NCBI GenBank assembly: GCA_031216445.1
Contig: CM062200.1
Span: 20,877,501 to 20,941,500, forward strand
Origin: Lateolabrax maculatus
Taxonomy: Eukaryota > Chordata > Actinopteri > Acropomatiformes > Lateolabracidae
Direction: 5' to 3'
DNA length: 64,000 nucleotides
Position numbers and translations under genes: made by a program. The notes under the pieces were generated by a model. The model did no database searches, had not been told where the DNA came from, and worked only from the letters and a program-made list of their open reading frames with translations. Shown here one piece after another: positions 61,100-64,000 of the stretch. Each line of letters opens with the position of its first letter. Position 1 is the first letter of the stretch.

Positions 61100-62479
61100 T
61101 GCAAAAGGTACATTTGGAGAGTCCTGCTCCAGCCCCAGGAAGTGCGCCGCACTTTGAAGCCAATTTGACATAGCGGCCAAACGGTGGGATTACAACTTCT
61201 GGGTCTGTCACGTGATGCCATTGGGCCCAAGAAGACTTTTTTCCACTGACTAACATTGAGAAAGAGATGTCTGTATGTTTTTTTTTGAGATACATCAACT
61301 TCCCAGTTCTAACACTTAAATAGCCCTTTTTTTAAATCATTAGGTCCTAAAAGTTGTAAAATTCACTAATAGTTACTTTAGTCTGCCGTTCATGTGAGCG
61401 AGCCCAGGACCGAGCGACTGGGAGGCGGGGCTTAAGGAAACGCTAGTGTGCATGCTCTATGGGCCCAACAGAGCGGGAAAATCTAAAACTTCCGCATACT
61501 GAATACTCTGATGTTTGCTTCATGCGCCCCTGAGCAACTTCCATAGGAATGAATGTGGCCCCGCCTCCAACACTGTATCCAGTTCTTTTTATGCATCCAT
61601 GCTCCAGCCACGGTGTGTATATTCCAGCTGTGTGTCACGCCTCTTTTATACATCACGGTCGCCAAAAAAGACTTCCGCAAAGGATACACCTCTGCACACT
61701 CGCTCAAAGCTCCTCTGGCAAGCCTCCTGTGTCTTCGCTCCTGTCCCCTCCAGATGCATTTTGGAAATTGAGACATCCTTAAAGATGGCGCGCTGAGATT
61801 GATTTCTGGGTCACAGGCAGGAGGACGGAGGAGAGAGGAAACGAGGAGCAGCCTAGCTGTTTACATTGAAAGCGCATTTCTCAGTGCTGGTCAGCCAGCG
61901 ATTCTGCTCCTGTGCCATTTTATAATAACACTGTTGGAGCAGTTTCGTATTATGTTGATGAAAATATGTTTGTATATATGAAGTAGGGGTCACCTGTAAA
62001 TCCCTTGTCTGCACAGTAGGTGGTATGTGGAATACTGGGACAGCACAAATAGGTGAGACTGTAATCAGTGTAGGGTGTGTGTTTCTTACCGGGAGAAGCA
62101 TACAGTTTTTTGACCGTCAGGTGTGCATTCCGTGAAGTCTATTCATTTGGTTTATATGCAATCATACATTAACGTTTGAGTGCGAGTTCGATCGCCGTCT
62201 ACATGTGTCGGTGGAAGTGACGGTGTACAATAAACAATTTGAATGGTTCAATGGACGTTTGGTGATTGAAATTGCTCAACCAACAAGCTACACAAAGGTG
62301 ACGCGTCAATAAGGCAAGTACCGGCATAGTAGCCCCTCAGTGACTTGTAAGTTTTCTTGTTTTTGGTCAAGTCATTACAAACACATTTATTATACTTATA
62401 ACTTATTATATCCATCTCTCTCTTTGTCCCTCTCTCTCTGTCTGTCTATTTTCTTTAAATCAATTGATCACTAAATTCT
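61100..62479. other. Intergenic stretch with widespread repeats, no gene seen
   Basis: The part 61130-61310 (CTTTGAAGCCAATTTGACAT, ATAGCGGCCAAACGGTGG, TCACGTGATGCCAT) is a repeat type common in teleosts. Overlapping short frames at 61480-61800 have no recognisable motif. Confidence 0.5.
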
Positions 62480-64000
62480 TTGATCAGCACAGTTTCTTTC
62501 AAATAATGGAAAAGACTCCCTAATCCGATGGTTAATACACTTTTAAGACTCTTCCACTCCACTAGTTCTAATTGTGGCAGTGAAACATTATATGCACTGC
62601 TGATTCCTCTATTTGACAGTGCTCACATAATCCTGAGGGAAGTGCAGTGTTTTATTAAGTCTGGTATGTCCTACTCTCAGCCTTGTTACAATGGTCAGTC
62701 TCTTGTTTGGTGCTCCTTTTAGCTGACCGCACTGTTCCCACTTCTTGCTGTACTGCATTAAGGTGTTGTCCTGTAGTTGCTGTGTCCCAACTGTGCTGCC
62801 ACTTGTCATGGTTTGGCAGTGCCACCTGTTTTTCTATGTTTACCCTGTGTTTTCCCTCTTGCCCTGTGTCTTGTTTTTCCTTTGTCTGTGTCAATGTCTC
62901 TGTGTGGTGTGGGCGTGGCTCCTACCTGGCTTCCTCCCGGCTCGCTACTGATTACAGCTCATTCACCCCACCTGTCCAGTCTGCTTAGCTGCCTTCAATC
63001 TTCTCATCAACTCAACAGTACATAAACCCCGGCTTTCTAGCCACTCATCACCACAGAATTTATGTGGTAGCTAGTGTTCTTGGCCACGCAACATATTGTG
63101 TTTTTGTGTACTCCATGTCTTGCTCCCCAGTTCCCCTACCTGCCTGACTCATCAGCTCATACAGCCACGCTCACACCCTGCTCTGCTATCTCAGTCATCC
63201 ACCTTCGCCCTCTTACCCTCAGCTTCTGCAGCCCCATCTCAGCCACTTGCCACTCTCATTACCTTTATCCCTGCAATAAACATTGAACTACATCTACTCC
63301 CTTTATTTGTATCTGCATTTGGTTCCTACCTACTCACACCATGACACAACTCTTTAATGATGTTGCTTTTTATTATTCCTTTTACTTCGTATTTGCTGAG
63401 ATGTCCATGATCTCCTCTTGTTTACCCCTCTGTGAGCTGGTACCCACATAAACATTCACATGTGTACATACGTTTAAAATTTACATTTTTAAATCTGTAC
63501 AAAGTTTCATATATAGCTACTTTGTCACTTTTCCCTGCAACCACATTAACTGCTACTTGTATTTTTTTCATTATATGATTAATATTCTTTCCCTTTCCCT
63601 CAAGGCTCCATAATCGGCAAACGATGATCAATATCATCCTGAACTTGAGAAAAAACATAATTTATCATGACGGAAAAGAGTATTGAACTAATGACATTAC
63701 CTTGAGGAGTACCATTATCTACTATATATCTTCCTGATATGACTGTCCCAATTCTGATTTGGAGAAATCTATTGAATAAAAAATCTTTAATCCGATTATA
63801 GGTTTTACCTGTTATTCCTATGGTATTTAATTTGATCATTACTCCCTCCTTCCAGACCATATCGTATGCCTTTTCTACATCAAAGAAACTACCATTACAG
63901 ATTTTTTATTAACTTGTTCGTCTGCCCCTCCTAAATCCACTCTAATGTGGTTACAATATTCCTCTGCTTTCCATATAAAATCTTTCAGTAATCATTATTT
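62480..64000 (-). mobile_element. I/Nimb-like LINE, RT and C-terminal parts, interrupted by a solo LTR
   Basis: Minus strand: RT segment (63890-63620) with MVWKEGVMIKLNTIGITGK, IKDFLFNRFLQIRIGTVISG and YIVDNGTPQGNVISSILFSV (the NGTPQG.VIS box, RT motif B); lower down, in 62700-62610, LRVGHTRLNKTLHF, typical of the region after RNase H. The LTR at 62804-63346 splits it. The element runs past the right edge. Same LINE group as 971-4185. Confidence 0.8.
62804..63346 (+). mobile_element. Solo LTR nested in the LINE
   Basis: 543 bp with matching inverted ends TGTCATGGT and ACCATGACA. Contains ACAGTACATAAACCCCGGCT (TATA-like) near 63016-63035 and a poly(A) signal in CCTGCAATAAACATTG near 63270-63285, the order of U3, R and U5. 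Flanking 5-mers CCACT (62799-62803) and CAACT (63347-63351) differ at one base. The style is that of fish Ty3/Gypsy LTRs. The strand is taken from the TATA and poly(A) order. Confidence 0.85.

Noticed and set aside
61480..61800. Overlapping 70-97-codon frames as a gene
   Set aside because: No domain, no splice context and repeat-like surroundings.

Overview
This is vertebrate nuclear DNA, almost certainly from a ray-finned (probably percomorph) fish. Genes are split into short exons with GT/AG introns. Between and inside them sits a teleost-type mix of repeats: RNase H-bearing I/Nimb-like LINEs, L1 and L2/Rex-like LINEs, a Penelope/Neptune-type element with a GIY-YIG end, tRNA-derived SINEs, hAT and other short inverted-repeat elements, and solo LTRs. 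No bacterial operon, CRISPR array or phage region was seen.

Two protein-coding genes were recognised, both on the minus strand. (1) At the far left (786-958) are the first two coding exons of RAB3GAP1, the catalytic subunit of the Rab3 GTPase-activating complex; the rest lies off the left edge. (2) Positions 59911 down to 19117 hold what looks like a complete NCAPD3 (condensin II subunit CAP-D3). I rebuilt 33 coding exons by hand, about 1,371 codons. Exons 1-29 join in phase throughout and follow human NCAPD3 closely as I remember it. Exons 30-33, the fast-evolving tail, are less certain. The two genes are about 18 kb apart, head to tail.

Layout: 1-960, RAB3GAP1 5' end and an intronic hairpin; 970-4560, decayed I/Nimb-like LINEs; 4560-18200, intergenic DNA packed with repeats (putative LTR, inverted-repeat elements, tRNA-SINE with a 10-bp minisatellite, Neptune fragment, LINE fragments, a CG-rich Z-DNA-prone tract); 19117-59911, NCAPD3, whose introns carry a hAT element with 8-bp target duplications, two solo LTRs with perfect 5-bp duplications, a wrecked protease/integrase retroelement bracketed by inverted repeats, L1 and L2/Rex-like fragments and microsatellites; 59912-64000, the NCAPD3 promoter and upstream repeats, ending in an I/Nimb-like LINE interrupted by a solo LTR.

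The most notable points are structural. LINE 3' ends lie directly upstream of the start codons of both genes, in the same orientation. One short element family (TAGCCTGG...CCAGGCTA) is present in at least six copies, three with 9-bp target duplications. Nothing here amounts to a clearly new biological system.
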